Source of the DNA: a virus
Strand: one strand, 5' to 3'
Length of the DNA: 64,000 bases
Virus record (IMG/VR): IMGVR_UViG_3300044618_000713
Location: 1-64,000 of that record
Shown: piece after piece, positions 56,818 through 64,000 of the stretch
Layout: the number at the start of each line of letters is the position of its first letter
Position numbering within the stretch: position 1 is the stretch's first letter
Notes under the pieces: generated by a model
The model's database searches: none
The model's input: the letters and a program-made list of their open reading frames with translations, nothing else
What the model was told of the DNA's origin: nothing
Program-made: the position numbers and the translations under genes

Positions 56818-58270
56818 AGGCCAGTGCCTTGATGTCTGTCTCGGTGAGGCGCGGCTCGAATGATGCCGCTGGCGTTATGATCGAACGGGCTTCTGCTTCG
56901 TCCATTCCGGGGAAGGCAACCAGCATCATCTGGATTGCACTCTCGGCTGGCAACATGCCATCGGCAACTGACTGAACGATTTGCACCATTGATGCGATCT
57001 GTGCGCCGTTAAGAGCGGTTTCCTGCACGCTCGTGGTGCCGGTCACTGCCATGTTATTCTCTCCGGTGATGTCGCCCTCGGCAAGTGAAAGCGGAATCTG
57101 GCTAGACGCCACGAACAAGGTATCACCGCCATCGGTCGGCCCATAGCCCTTCAAGGCGCGGCGCTCATTGATGGTGAGGTCTTGTGACTGGTCAGCCATC
57201 TGCCACATCGAAAGACGCTTCTCGGCAATGGCCGGGATGCTGTCGATGTCAGGCTTGATCTCGACACCGTAGATGGAGCCGAGCCATGCGTTCCAATCGT
57301 TTACTATCATCTGAAGCAGTGGGAGCGCCGTGTCTTCCCAGAACGCCAGACGGGCCTCGGCATAGTTCGAATAGGTGTTATCGCCAGGAATGCCGAGAAG
57401 CTGCGGCGGCACGCCGAAGGCCAAGGCAACGTCACGGGCCGAGGAGAACTTCACCTCGATGATGCCCATGTCGGTCGGCGACAGGCCCATCTGCTGCCAA
57501 TCAAGTCCACCTTCGAGGAGCATGGGGCGACCGGCGTTCGAGGAGCCGGAATATTGCTCTTCGATCTGGGCCTTGAGGCGGTTAAAGTTCTCGTCTGATA
57601 GCGTGCCGGAATCCTTGACGGTCAATGCACCTGATGGACGCGCCGAGTTCTGGAGCAAGGCTTGCATCCAGTTCATGGCTTCGTTGTTCTGATCGATGGC
57701 GTAGGAACCCGCTTCGATTGGGCTCATGCCGTACCAATCGTTCAACGGGTTGAACAGCTTCAAGTGCCGCACATCGCATTCGAGCGTGCGAGGGTCCATC
57801 TCCCATCGCACTTTGTTCTGCCCGAGCGTGTACTCGTATGCAGACGGGATGCCATTGGATGACGGAACAATTTTCATGCGGTCAGGTCGAAGCTGGTAAA
57901 GCTCCTTGACCTCGCGGCCCACCATGAACCGCTCTTCGTAGCCGTTTCCCGCGATCATCAGGAACGACACCTTGGCGCGAACGTAATCGGAATAGGACTG
58001 AAGCGGATTCGGACGCTCGAGCAGCGTGATCAGCGGATGATCGACCAGTTCCGTCTCGCCACGGTAGACGCCAAGATTGACGGATGCAATGGCGTCAGCG
58101 ATCCGGTTGATGGCCTGATATGCCACCACGTTCTTGCCATAGGCTTCCTTGGCGAAGCTCTCGTAGTTGCGTGGAGACCACACGGCTTGGCCTGGATTGA
58201 TCACCATCAGCTTGGCGGCAGCGGATTCCTTGCGCTCTTGCGGGCGGCGGAAACGGTCAAAAAGTCCCAT
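56798..58270 (-). CDS. Portal protein, HK97-like
   Basis: A 490-aa protein. YQAINRIADAIASVNLGVYR, PLITLLERPNPLQSYSDYVR, DVRHLKLFNPLNDWYGMSPI and FGVPPQLLGIPGDNTYSNYA are classic landmarks of the HK97-type portal (PF04860). The Gln-rich C-terminal part after residue 400 is typical. Forms the DNA channel at one capsid vertex. Confidence 0.95.
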   Translation of the reverse strand: MGLFDRFRRPQERKESAAAKLMVINPGQAVWSPRNYESFAKEAYGKNVVAYQAINRIADAIASVNLGVYRGETELVDHPLITLLERPNPLQSYSDYVRAKVSFLMIAGNGYEERFMVGREVKELYQLRPDRMKIVPSSNGIPSAYEYTLGQNKVRWEMDPRTLECDVRHLKLFNPLNDWYGMSPIEAGSYAIDQNNEAMNWMQALLQNSARPSGALTVKDSGTLSDENFNRLKAQIEEQYSGSSNAGRPMLLEGGLDWQQMGLSPTDMGIIEVKFSSARDVALAFGVPPQLLGIPGDNTYSNYAEARLAFWEDTALPLLQMIVNDWNAWLGSIYGVEIKPDIDSIPAIAEKRLSMWQMADQSQDLTINERRALKGYGPTDGGDTLFVASSQIPLSLAEGDITGENNMAVTGTTSVQETALNGAQIASMVQIVQSVADGMLPAESAIQMMLVAFPGMDEAEARSIITPAASFEPRLTETDIKALAYGSKAG

Positions 58271-58278
58271 CTAGAACC

Positions 58279-59664
58279 TCACAAGGCGCGAACCGCAGGA
58301 GCAGACTGCGGCGCGGTCATATCGGAAATTGCACTCATTGCGGCGTCTATCATATCATCATGTGTGCCGTTGGGAAAGACCGAGGCCTCGGACATGAAAT
58401 CGGCCAGGTGATCAATGTTCGACATGATGTAGACGTTGCCAGATTGGACGTAGGGCGCGGCATCGAAGGCGCGGGTGATCTTGTCCACGTTGCGCTGGAT
58501 CGGGATGATCGGAATGCCCTCGCGTTTTAGCTTCTGGATCAGGCCGGTGCCGCTCACCTTGTCTTCGACCTTGAAGGCTCGAAGCGGCCCCTTGTCCGAT
58601 GCTGCCAAATGCTTTTTCCAGAATGCCCGAGCCATCGTTTCCAGTTCCGGAGCCTCCCACTTACCGCGTGCCATATCGAGCAGCACGATCTGTCCGGTGT
58701 GCGTTTGGCCCCAGCATTGGAAAACGGAATAGTCATTCTGCTCCTTTGTCTTTTGCGCGGTGTCGGCATAGATCGCCCGCCACTTGAGCGGCGGCATTGC
58801 CTCATAGAAGCGCCACCATTCGTCCTTGAAGATGCCGCCGCCAAGCGGTGCGGGTCTTTGCATGTATTGACCAGCGAAAACGTATGGGCTGGATTGCTCA
58901 AGGCGGTCGAGCATCTCGGGAGGGAATTGTTCCGGCCAGAACGATGAGCCATCTAGATCACGGGCAGGGATGACAAGGCTATCCCAATGTTCACCGGAGC
59001 CGCCGCCTAGAAGCCAGCCGGAAAGATCATCCTCGTGGAGCCGCTGCATGATGACGATGATTGGCGTGTCGGTCTTGTTGAGGCGCGACTGTATCGTGGT
59101 CTGATACCAGTCGATCACGTTCTGGCGCATGATGGGCGAGGTTGCCTCACCGGCCTTGTGCGGGTCATCGATGATAATGGCACCGCCGAAGCCGTCTCGC
59201 ATCTTGCCAGCGCCATAGCCGGTGATGGTGCCGTCTGCGCCGGTTGCGTAGACGATACCGCCGTGTGATGTGCGGAACTCATCCTTGGCCTTGCTATCGT
59301 CTTGGAGCGAAACCCACGGGAATATCGATCGATAGGTCTCGTGCTGCATCATGGCGCGGATGTCGTATGCGTTGGATGTGGCGAGGCGCTTTGAATAGCT
59401 GGCGTGGATGAATTCGGCATCAGGCACGAGGCCGATGGTCCAGGCGATGAATGCCTTGACGGCAATCTCGGTCTTGCCGGATCGAGGCGGCACGTTGATG
59501 ATGAGCCGCTTGATGCGGTGGGCGAAGACCTGTTCGAGGCTGCGGCAGATTGCCCGTTGATGCTCGTTCGGCAGCATCTCTTGGTTGGTGCGGGCGCGGT
59601 AGATCGTGCGTGCGAACTTATAGAGCCGTTGATGGTTGGCGGCTCGATGCTCACTCGGCGTCAT
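58279..59664 (-). CDS. terL: Terminase large subunit (phage B)
   Basis: A 461-aa protein, start MTPSEHRAANHQRLYKFART (ATG 59,664), overlapping the small subunit by 14 bp. Walker A NVPPRSGKTEIAVKAF, Walker B GAIIIDDPHKAGEA, nuclease acidic sites YADTAQKTKEQND and DDMIDAAMSAIS. This is the PPRSGKTE type common in HK97-like siphoviruses and differs fully from the phage A enzyme. Confidence 0.95.
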   Translation of the reverse strand: MTPSEHRAANHQRLYKFARTIYRARTNQEMLPNEHQRAICRSLEQVFAHRIKRLIINVPPRSGKTEIAVKAFIAWTIGLVPDAEFIHASYSKRLATSNAYDIRAMMQHETYRSIFPWVSLQDDSKAKDEFRTSHGGIVYATGADGTITGYGAGKMRDGFGGAIIIDDPHKAGEATSPIMRQNVIDWYQTTIQSRLNKTDTPIIVIMQRLHEDDLSGWLLGGGSGEHWDSLVIPARDLDGSSFWPEQFPPEMLDRLEQSSPYVFAGQYMQRPAPLGGGIFKDEWWRFYEAMPPLKWRAIYADTAQKTKEQNDYSVFQCWGQTHTGQIVLLDMARGKWEAPELETMARAFWKKHLAASDKGPLRAFKVEDKVSGTGLIQKLKREGIPIIPIQRNVDKITRAFDAAPYVQSGNVYIMSNIDHLADFMSEASVFPNGTHDDMIDAAMSAISDMTAPQSAPAVRAL

Positions 59665-60034
59665 CGTAAATCTTGTTGAGCGCAGCAAGGACGGCGGCAG
59701 CGACTGGCTCCGGTCTTAGTGATCCATCTTCGTTGGAGATGTCCACGGTTTCGCGCCAGCGTGCGCGCGTCTTGAGCCAGAAGATCATGGCGGTTGTATC
59801 GCCAGCCTTTGCCTTGTTGAAGAGCGCACCGCCGATGGTTGCGTTGGCCTTGTCCCTAGCTTGCTTCAGTTCAGCGGAATAATACTTGTAGAGCGTCTCT
59901 TTGTGGATGCCGAGGATTTCGGCAATGCTCTCATGCGTGGTGCCGACCGTTGCGTGAAGCGAAACCAGCTGGCGCTGCGCGTCTGTCGGTGCATGAGGCT
60001 TGCGGCCTAGCTTGCCTTTGGTTTCTTCGGTCAT
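59651..60034 (-). CDS. terS: Terminase small subunit (phage B)
   Basis: A 127-aa protein, MTEETKGKLGRKPHAPTDAQ, then a helix-turn-helix (TTHESIAEILGIHKETLYKY) and an oligomerisation helix (LKQARDKANATIGGALFNKA, DTTAMIFWLKTRARWRETVD). This is the usual order for small terminases. The ATG overlaps the methylase stop as ATGA. Confidence 0.85.
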   Translation of the reverse strand: MTEETKGKLGRKPHAPTDAQRQLVSLHATVGTTHESIAEILGIHKETLYKYYSAELKQARDKANATIGGALFNKAKAGDTTAMIFWLKTRARWRETVDISNEDGSLRPEPVAAAVLAALNKIYDDAE

Positions 60035-61098
60035 GATGCAATTCCTTTTGGCATTAGCCATTGATCAATCACAGCACGCGCAACTTGCTCAGTCATCTTG
60101 GGTGGAACGCTCATGCCAATCATGTATTTGCCAATCTTGTCGGTCTTGGCGTGATAGTCATCTGGGAAACTGCCGAGGCGTTTCCATTCGCGGAAAGTAA
60201 GTGTTCTAGGTGAATCCCAATGATTTATCATCTCATGCGTGGCTGTTAGTGAATTGGCTGGAATCAAAGCATGTAACCTTTTATGATTCCATAGCTTCTC
60301 CTTTAGACCTGCCCTCACTACAGCGTCAGCATATTGCTCGCCTTGTTTTGTTTTCGGCCACCAAGTCAAATCTGTATTTGAGACGTGACGAGTGTCTTCT
60401 AGTTCTTCTTTGATCAGATGTTGCACGTCGCAGCATGACTCTTCCGGACCTATCCATCGATGCGTTGGTGACAACTTCAACGGCAACACTTCAATGTCAT
60501 TCCGGATTGCAACAAAAAACACCCGCTCTCTCCGCTGCGGAACTCCACAGTCAGCAGCATTTAAAAGAAACAATTGAGGCCGATATCCAATCTCACGAAA
60601 ACGCGCCATGACCATCTTGGTATAGCCCTTGGCATTGCCAAGGATCATTCCCTTGACGTTTTCAGCAATTGCAACTTTCGGCTTGAGCCGTTCAACAAGG
60701 TCAAGGTAATCAAAGAAAAGGTCAGACAGCACTTGCTTTGCCTGGCCTTCACGGAAGTGTTTGTCCTTTCCCCACGCCTTTTCGCGGCTTCCTGCCATGC
60801 TGAATGTTGAGCAGGGCGGCGAGCCATCAAGGATGTCGAGTTTGAAGAGTTCCGGAGGAAGATCAGCAGTCAGCAAGTCACGGATTGGACAAAGAAAATA
60901 ATGAGGTGGATTGAGATTGCGCTTGTAGTGCCAAGCCATTTCAGGGTCGATGTCATTTGCTGCAATGATTTCGCATCCGGCTCTTTTGTAGCCCATTGAT
61001 GATCCGCCACCGCAAGCAAAGGTGCTCATGACCTTAATGCCATTCTTTGGCACTGATGCAAGGTCAGTCAAATTCCAAGCGCAATCAGGCTTATTCAT
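60031..61098 (-). CDS. DNA cytosine-5 methyltransferase (phage B)
   Basis: A 355-aa protein from MNKPDCAWNLTDLASVPKNG. Motif I FACGGGSSMGYKRAG, motif IV GSPPCSTFSMAG with catalytic Cys (PCS in place of the usual PCQ), motif VI AENVKGM, motif VIII QRRERVFFVAI, and IGMSVPPKMTEQVA (motif X). It lies in one operon with ParB-like and terminase genes, so methylation may mark DNA for protection or packaging control. Lower GC than its neighbours. Confidence 0.9.
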   Translation of the reverse strand: MNKPDCAWNLTDLASVPKNGIKVMSTFACGGGSSMGYKRAGCEIIAANDIDPEMAWHYKRNLNPPHYFLCPIRDLLTADLPPELFKLDILDGSPPCSTFSMAGSREKAWGKDKHFREGQAKQVLSDLFFDYLDLVERLKPKVAIAENVKGMILGNAKGYTKMVMARFREIGYRPQLFLLNAADCGVPQRRERVFFVAIRNDIEVLPLKLSPTHRWIGPEESCCDVQHLIKEELEDTRHVSNTDLTWWPKTKQGEQYADAVVRAGLKEKLWNHKRLHALIPANSLTATHEMINHWDSPRTLTFREWKRLGSFPDDYHAKTDKIGKYMIGMSVPPKMTEQVARAVIDQWLMPKGIAS

Positions 61099-61585
61099 CA
61101 AATTCAAATCCGCACTTTGGACATCTATGATCCATTGCATATTCGTCAGGATCAATTTCTTTTGTGCTGCTATCTGGAACAACAGGCTGATCAAACATTG
61201 ACGCCATCTCGCCTAGATCGAAGCCGGTGATAGTCAGATCAAACTTCATGTCTTCGAGGTCTTTCAATTCAACCTTGAGCATCTCGAAGTCCCATCCGGC
61301 ATCGAGCGCCATCCGGTTGTCGGCAATGACATAGGCGCGCTTCTGGGCCTCCGTGAGGTGGCTTGCTTCTACGCACGGCACTTCCTTCAGTCCCAGCTTG
61401 TTCGCCGCCAGGACGCGCCCGTGGCCCGCCACGATGCCATTCTTGCCGTCCGTCACCACCGGGTTGATAAACCCGAACTCCTTGATCGAGGATGCGATCT
61501 TGGTGACCTGGGCCTCGGAGTGTGTCCTGCTGTTGCGGGCGTACGGGATGAGGTCGGCGGTTGGAATCAGCTTATAGGTCAGCAT
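61091..61585 (-). CDS. ParB-like domain protein with C-terminal zinc ribbon
   Basis: A 164-aa protein, MLTYKLIPTADLIPYARNSR, then VTKIASSIKEFGFINPVVTD, IVAGHGRVLAANKLGLKEVP and VIADNRMALDAGWD. This is the ParB/sulfiredoxin-type nuclease domain seen beside phage methylases. The end DHRCPKCGFEFDE has one Cys pair, half of a zinc ribbon. AAGGACAG precedes the ATG. A nuclease or CTP-dependent DNA-binding role is possible. Confidence 0.8.
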   Translation of the reverse strand: MLTYKLIPTADLIPYARNSRTHSEAQVTKIASSIKEFGFINPVVTDGKNGIVAGHGRVLAANKLGLKEVPCVEASHLTEAQKRAYVIADNRMALDAGWDFEMLKVELKDLEDMKFDLTITGFDLGEMASMFDQPVVPDSSTKEIDPDEYAMDHRCPKCGFEFDE

Positions 61586-61769
61586 TGCTGTCCTTTTTAT
61601 TGTCGGTTTTCTGGACTGCCTTAACGGCAAGTTCGATGTATCGCGGGATCGGTTGCTTGCCGGTCTCATAGGCTCGGAAGGTGTTGCGTGCGAGGCCAAG
61701 GGCTTCTGCTGCCTTGCGCTTCGATAGGGCAACGGAGGTGCGCCATTGGATGAGTTCGTCTGCTGTCAT
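61572..61769 (-). CDS. Small HTH (XRE-type) regulator
   Basis: A 65-aa protein, MTADELIQWRTSVALSKRKA, AEALGLARNTFRAYETGKQP. This is a compact Cro/CI-type helix-turn-helix. It is the first gene after the terminator at 61,787 and overlaps the ParB-like start by 14 bp, so it may control the packaging and morphogenesis operon. Confidence 0.75.
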   Translation of the reverse strand: MTADELIQWRTSVALSKRKAAEALGLARNTFRAYETGKQPIPRYIELAVKAVQKTDNKKDSNADL

Positions 61770-61786
61770 GCGGCGCAATATAGAGC

Positions 61787-61813
61787 AAAAAAAACCCCGC
61801 CACAAGGGCGGGG
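61787..61813 (-). terminator. Intrinsic terminator after HTH-sigma gene
   Basis: A 7-bp perfect stem CCCCGCC/GGCGGGG with 5-base loop and, on the minus strand, a run of eight T. It separates the regulatory cluster from the late operon, so the latter needs its own promoter or antitermination. The HTH gene begins 18 bp further. Confidence 0.85.
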
Positions 61814-61851
61814 CTGAGTTGCTGCGGCGGGAGGAGTAAACCGCAGGGGAA

Positions 61852-62418
61852 TCAATACCGATATGGATGCTTTGGCACGGCGACACCCATGCGTCTCGCC
61901 TTCTCCCGCATCTCGCGGAAGGCCTTCAATTCGTTCTGCCGGATGCGTTCGCGGGTGACGCCATAGTCCTTGGCGATGTCCTCGAGCGTCTGTTCCGGTT
62001 CGCCGGTGAGGCCAAAGCGGGCTTCGATCATGGCGCGGCGCTTTGGGTGGGTGATGGCAGCGACCAGCTTGGCGAGAAGCGGCTTGTCCACTTCCAGGCT
62101 CGATGGTGCGGCGATTTGGGCAAGTTGCTCGGCGTCGATCTCTGCCTCGATGGAGTTGCGGGCGGTGAGCAGGTCTCGCATGTGGTGCGGCCAGAGTTCT
62201 TCCGGCTCGGTGCGGAGCGCGGAGGAGATGTCCATTGCGAGTTCTGACCAGTCGCCGTTGGCGATGGGCTTTTCGCGGAAATTTATAATCGCGTTGATGT
62301 GTTGCGGAGACTTGCCCATGAAGCGGGCGAGATCGGCTTGTGTGGCAAACCCTGCGGCCTTGATGGCGCGAAGGAGTCTGGCATTGCGAACGGTGACTTT
62401 GACGGCGAAGTCGGTCAT
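61852..62418 (-). CDS. Regulator joining HTH and sigma-70 region 4
   Basis: A 188-aa protein. Residues about 15-60 are an XRE-like HTH (FATQADLARFMGKSPQHINA, with NFREKPI). Residues about 125-180 match sigma-70 region 4 (KRRAMIEARFGLTGEPEQTL, EDIAKDYGVTRERIRQNELK), which binds -35 promoter elements. No regions 2 or 3 are present, so it cannot be a full sigma factor. It could be an activator or an appropriator of host RNA polymerase for late genes. SD is not obvious. Confidence 0.8.
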   Translation of the reverse strand: MTDFAVKVTVRNARLLRAIKAAGFATQADLARFMGKSPQHINAIINFREKPIANGDWSELAMDISSALRTEPEELWPHHMRDLLTARNSIEAEIDAEQLAQIAAPSSLEVDKPLLAKLVAAITHPKRRAMIEARFGLTGEPEQTLEDIAKDYGVTRERIRQNELKAFREMREKARRMGVAVPKHPYRY

Positions 62419-62669
62419 GGGGTGGCCTCATAGGGGGGTGGCAGTGGCATCCATGCGGTTACGTTATTGAGCTTCTCGCCTCGGGGTCCGTCGTCGTGCC
62501 ATCTCTGGCTCGTCTTGTTCCATCGGGCGATGCGGATGCGATGGAAAGTTTCGACGGGACCGCCGAACATGGCAAGCTCGAATTTGCTTGTCTCGTAGGT
62601 ACAGGTGACAAGGACACATCCTTCGGGCTTTCGCTCGCCTTTGGTGATAGGGGTCCAAGTGGCGGTCAT
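62415..62669 (-). CDS. DUF551 protein
   Basis: An 84-aa protein, MTATWTPITKGERKPEGCVL, VTCTYETSKFELAMFGGP and an end TAWMPLPPPYEATP. The W.PI...P..G..VLVT....WMPLP pattern is DUF551, frequent in phages, function unknown. ATG overlaps the previous stop as ATGA. Confidence 0.75.
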   Translation of the reverse strand: MTATWTPITKGERKPEGCVLVTCTYETSKFELAMFGGPVETFHRIRIARWNKTSQRWHDDGPRGEKLNNVTAWMPLPPPYEATP

Positions 62670-62869
62670 TCGGTCCTCGTGACTTTGGTGCCGATGATGC
62701 CTTTGAGGCTGATCTTGCGGCAGGTGTAGCGGCGTGGTCGGTAGTAGCGGGCGGCATCGTGCTGGAGCGATTTGGAACTGCGACCGGGAGCGAAGAAGGA
62801 TTCGCCGATCTCGATGGTGCGCCACGGATACTTTGGCGGGCGTCCATTGGGCTTAGGCTGGCTCGTCAC
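62666..62869 (-). CDS. Small basic protein, 67 aa
   Basis: MTSQPKPNGRPPKYPWRTIE, then FFAPGRSSKSLQHDAARYYR. GRPPKYPW followed by IGESFF and a basic Arg-rich body recalls small phage DNA-binding-like proteins. It overlaps both neighbours by 4 bp. Function unknown. Confidence 0.6.
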   Translation of the reverse strand: MTSQPKPNGRPPKYPWRTIEIGESFFAPGRSSKSLQHDAARYYRPRRYTCRKISLKGIIGTKVTRTE

Positions 62870-63108
62870 TTGGAGGCCTCCTCTGCCCTATAAACGATCC
62901 AGATCGAACGTGCGCGGGGCGTCAGGTTGCCGATGCTGATCGCCATGTCTGCCATCTTGATGCGGGCGGCTTTGGACTTGGTGCGGCGGCGCATCTCCTC
63001 GATGACGAGGATGGCTTCCTCGCCTGTCTGGGGCAGCTTGCGGGGGCAAGTAGCAAGTTCGGCCATTGCGGTGTGGCCTTTGGCGATGATGTCGTTTGCG
63101 GTGGTCAT
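62866..63108 (-). CDS. Small helical protein, 80 aa, unknown
   Basis: MTTANDIIAKGHTAMAELAT, then EEMRRRTKSKAARIKMADMA. ATG is preceded by AGGAGCCACCA. Charged helices. No family recognised. Confidence 0.6.
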   Translation of the reverse strand: MTTANDIIAKGHTAMAELATCPRKLPQTGEEAILVIEEMRRRTKSKAARIKMADMAISIGNLTPRARSIWIVYRAEEASK

Positions 63109-63155
63109 TGGTGGCTCCTATTGGGTGGGTGGGTGAGGGGCGCTAGGCCCCTCGG

Positions 63156-63332
63156 TTAGGCAACCGGCTCGGCGCGGAAGTTGGTGAGGCCAGCGAACCC
63201 GAAGGCCACCGCATCGCGCTTGGCGCGTTCGATGCCAGCCTCGGGCGACTTGCGCCATGTAAAGCATTCAAGAACCGAACCATCGGCGCGGTCGGCGAGG
63301 ATGCGGTAGGAAGCGGAAGAAGCGAGAAGCAT
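63156..63332 (-). CDS. Small protein, 58 aa, unknown
   Basis: MLLASSASYRILADRADGSV, then TWRKSPEAGIERAKRDAVAF and GFAGLTNFRAEPVA. A near-perfect ribosome site AAGGAGG stands seven bases before the ATG. It is the first gene of the leftward regulatory cluster, downstream of the operators at 63,399-63,440. A longer frame over the same bases is a shadow. Confidence 0.65.
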   Translation of the reverse strand: MLLASSASYRILADRADGSVLECFTWRKSPEAGIERAKRDAVAFGFAGLTNFRAEPVA

Positions 63333-63786
63333 GTAACCCTCCTTGGGCTGTGCAGTGGCGGGATTGCCCTGCGCTGTTGATGTCCCTTTATCCCATACCT
63401 TGCAGAAACTTGCAAGCGTTATGTTGCAGAAAAGTGCAAGAAAGCGCCATCCCGATAAACGCCAATACTAAGCCTTTGAAATTGCTAGGCTTTTAATTAA
63501 CGTCCTATATAGCCGTAAGCACCAAAAACGCCAAAGAATTGCAGATTGGCTTGTGCTTTCAATGGCTTAGGCCGATCACGGCATTAAAGGCAATTAAATG
63601 ATTTATGGGTGAAGGCGGAAGGGGAGACCCGGACGGGTGGCTGGTGGTGGGTGGTGGCGTGGTGGTACTGTAATATATATAAATAGTATAATTCTCTCTA
63701 TATACATACAACACTAGCAACATCAAGCACTTGCACGATCCATTTACGGGTGACGCCCCACCCTCGAATAAGACCCCTTAAATAAG
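63333..63786. other. Non-coding control region with AT-rich tract
   Basis: No gene is supported over 454 bp. It holds tandem operator-like boxes (63,399-63,440), a candidate leftward promoter across them (TTGCAA, 17 bases, GATAAA on the minus strand), and an AT-rich tract at about 63,670-63,710 with TAATATATATAAATAG. The tract is preceded by a G-rich run on the plus strand. It resembles a phage control region. Confidence 0.5.
63399..63440. promoter_or_regulatory. Two tandem inverted-repeat operators
   Basis: CTTGCA-gaaact-TGCAAG (63,399-63,416) and GTTGCA-gaaaag-TGCAAG (63,423-63,440) stand 24 bp centre to centre, about two helix turns. The same face of DNA would be bound by two dimers. They overlap the candidate promoter for the 63,156-63,332 gene, so they are likely repressor sites, perhaps for one of the HTH proteins nearby. 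Confidence 0.6.
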
Positions 63787-63812
63787 AAAAGGCCCCGGAT
63801 CGCTCCGAGGCC
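63787..63812 (-). terminator. Intrinsic terminator at right edge gene
   Basis: A 9-bp stem (GGCCTCGGA with TCCGGGGCC, one G-U) with 4-base loop on the minus strand, followed by TTTTCTTATT. It closes the gene that enters from the right edge (63,837-64,000). Confidence 0.75.
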
Positions 63813-63836
63813 CTATCAAAATGATATGTCACTAGG

Positions 63837-64000
63837 TCAATCTTCCGTAGCCTCCTGTGCCGGGATAAACCACGCCATGCGAGGCCTTCCTCGCTGGCCC
63901 TTGTTCGTGTGGCGGCATTGGATGCCGTAGTCGGCAACCAGCTTGTCCATCACCTGGCCCCGGTCTCGGAGCGTCAAGGCGTCAAACGCAGAGATGCGAT
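63837..64000 (-). CDS. Partial gene at right edge, C-terminus of unknown protein
   Basis: A 53-residue C-terminal part runs in from beyond the window: ISAFDALTLRDRGQVMDKLV, ADYGIQCRHTNKGQRGRPRM, AWFIPAQEATED and a TGA at 63,837. The terminator just downstream supports the frame. No family recognised. A different frame on the same strand over these bases is a shadow. Confidence 0.6.
   Translation of the reverse strand, partial: RISAFDALTLRDRGQVMDKLVADYGIQCRHTNKGQRGRPRMAWFIPAQEATED

Noticed and set aside
63143-63415. A 90-codon minus-strand frame over the 58-aa gene
   Set aside because: The 58-aa frame has an AAGGAGG ribosome site and ends cleanly, while the longer frame runs through the operator region and is Pro/Arg/Ser-rich like a shadow.
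63698-63937. A 79-codon minus-strand frame at the right edge
   Set aside because: The frame at 63,837-64,000 in a different register gives a more protein-like sequence and stops just before a terminator; the longer one runs through the terminator and the AT-rich tract.
1-64000. Tandem prophages in a bacterial chromosome
   Set aside because: No integrase, attachment site, tRNA or bacterial gene is visible, and the join is an exact 127-bp repeat at the window edge. Assembly of two phages explains it better, though it is not proven.
1-64000. tRNA genes
   Set aside because: No cloverleaf with a GTTCRANNC T-arm and matching acceptor was found by eye. A tRNAscan-SE run would settle this.

Overview
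The window holds tailed-phage DNA and nothing that looks like host chromosome. It contains two unrelated virion gene sets. Positions 1 to about 38,200 form a P22-like podovirus (phage A): a 716-aa portal, P22-type coat and scaffold, gp4- and gp10-like tail accessory proteins, ejection proteins and a tailspike with a P22-like head-binding domain. Positions about 38,202 to 64,000 carry the morphogenesis genes of an HK97-like siphovirus (phage B): HK97 portal, Mu-F-like protein, S78 prohead protease, HK97 capsid, tail tubes, frameshifted tail chaperone and tape measure. The GC-rich coding sequence and the small phage families present (DUF6378, DUF2800, VRR-NUC, DUF551, DUF6321-like) are compatible with phages of Alphaproteobacteria. 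That host is an inference. No integrase, tRNA or CRISPR array was seen.

The first 127 bases are repeated exactly at 38,075-38,201, and the two copies differ from the next base on (7 substitutions over about 82 bp, then unrelated sequence). Phage A therefore closes on itself as a 38,074-bp circle or circularly permuted genome. Phage B is attached at the same DUF6378 gene. The simplest reading is an assembly junction between two co-occurring phages that share this gene. A natural recombinant or tandem arrangement cannot be excluded from sequence alone.

Phage A layout. Late genes run leftward from the terminase small subunit (22,672) through terminase, portal, LamG-like protein, tailspike, scaffold, coat, tail hub and ejection proteins to the lysis cassette (210-1,271). 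A control region (22,673-23,885) has palindromes, iteron-like GGGGTA boxes, a divergent promoter pair around a 16-bp palindrome, and a terminator. Small early genes run rightward (23,886-27,407), separated by related GC hairpins, and include a short beta-clamp-like protein and a DnaA-domain-IV protein. The replication block runs leftward (34,094-27,404): DUF2800 nuclease, a conserved unknown, family-A DNA polymerase, a secreted cysteine peptidase and a primase-helicase. A rightward block (34,173-38,324) encodes a VRR-NUC nuclease, a cytosine methylase with a second long gene nested in another frame, an SNF2-like helicase and small proteins.

Phage B layout. Nearly everything runs leftward: a regulatory cluster with an HTH plus sigma-region-4 protein and DUF551, then ParB-like, cytosine methylase, terminase, portal, protease, capsid, decoration, connectors, tail, lysis cassette, HExxH protein and metallophosphoesterase. 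The two phages share a nearly identical set of lysis membrane proteins and a LamG-like virion protein although their virions are unrelated, which points to recent gene exchange in one host population.
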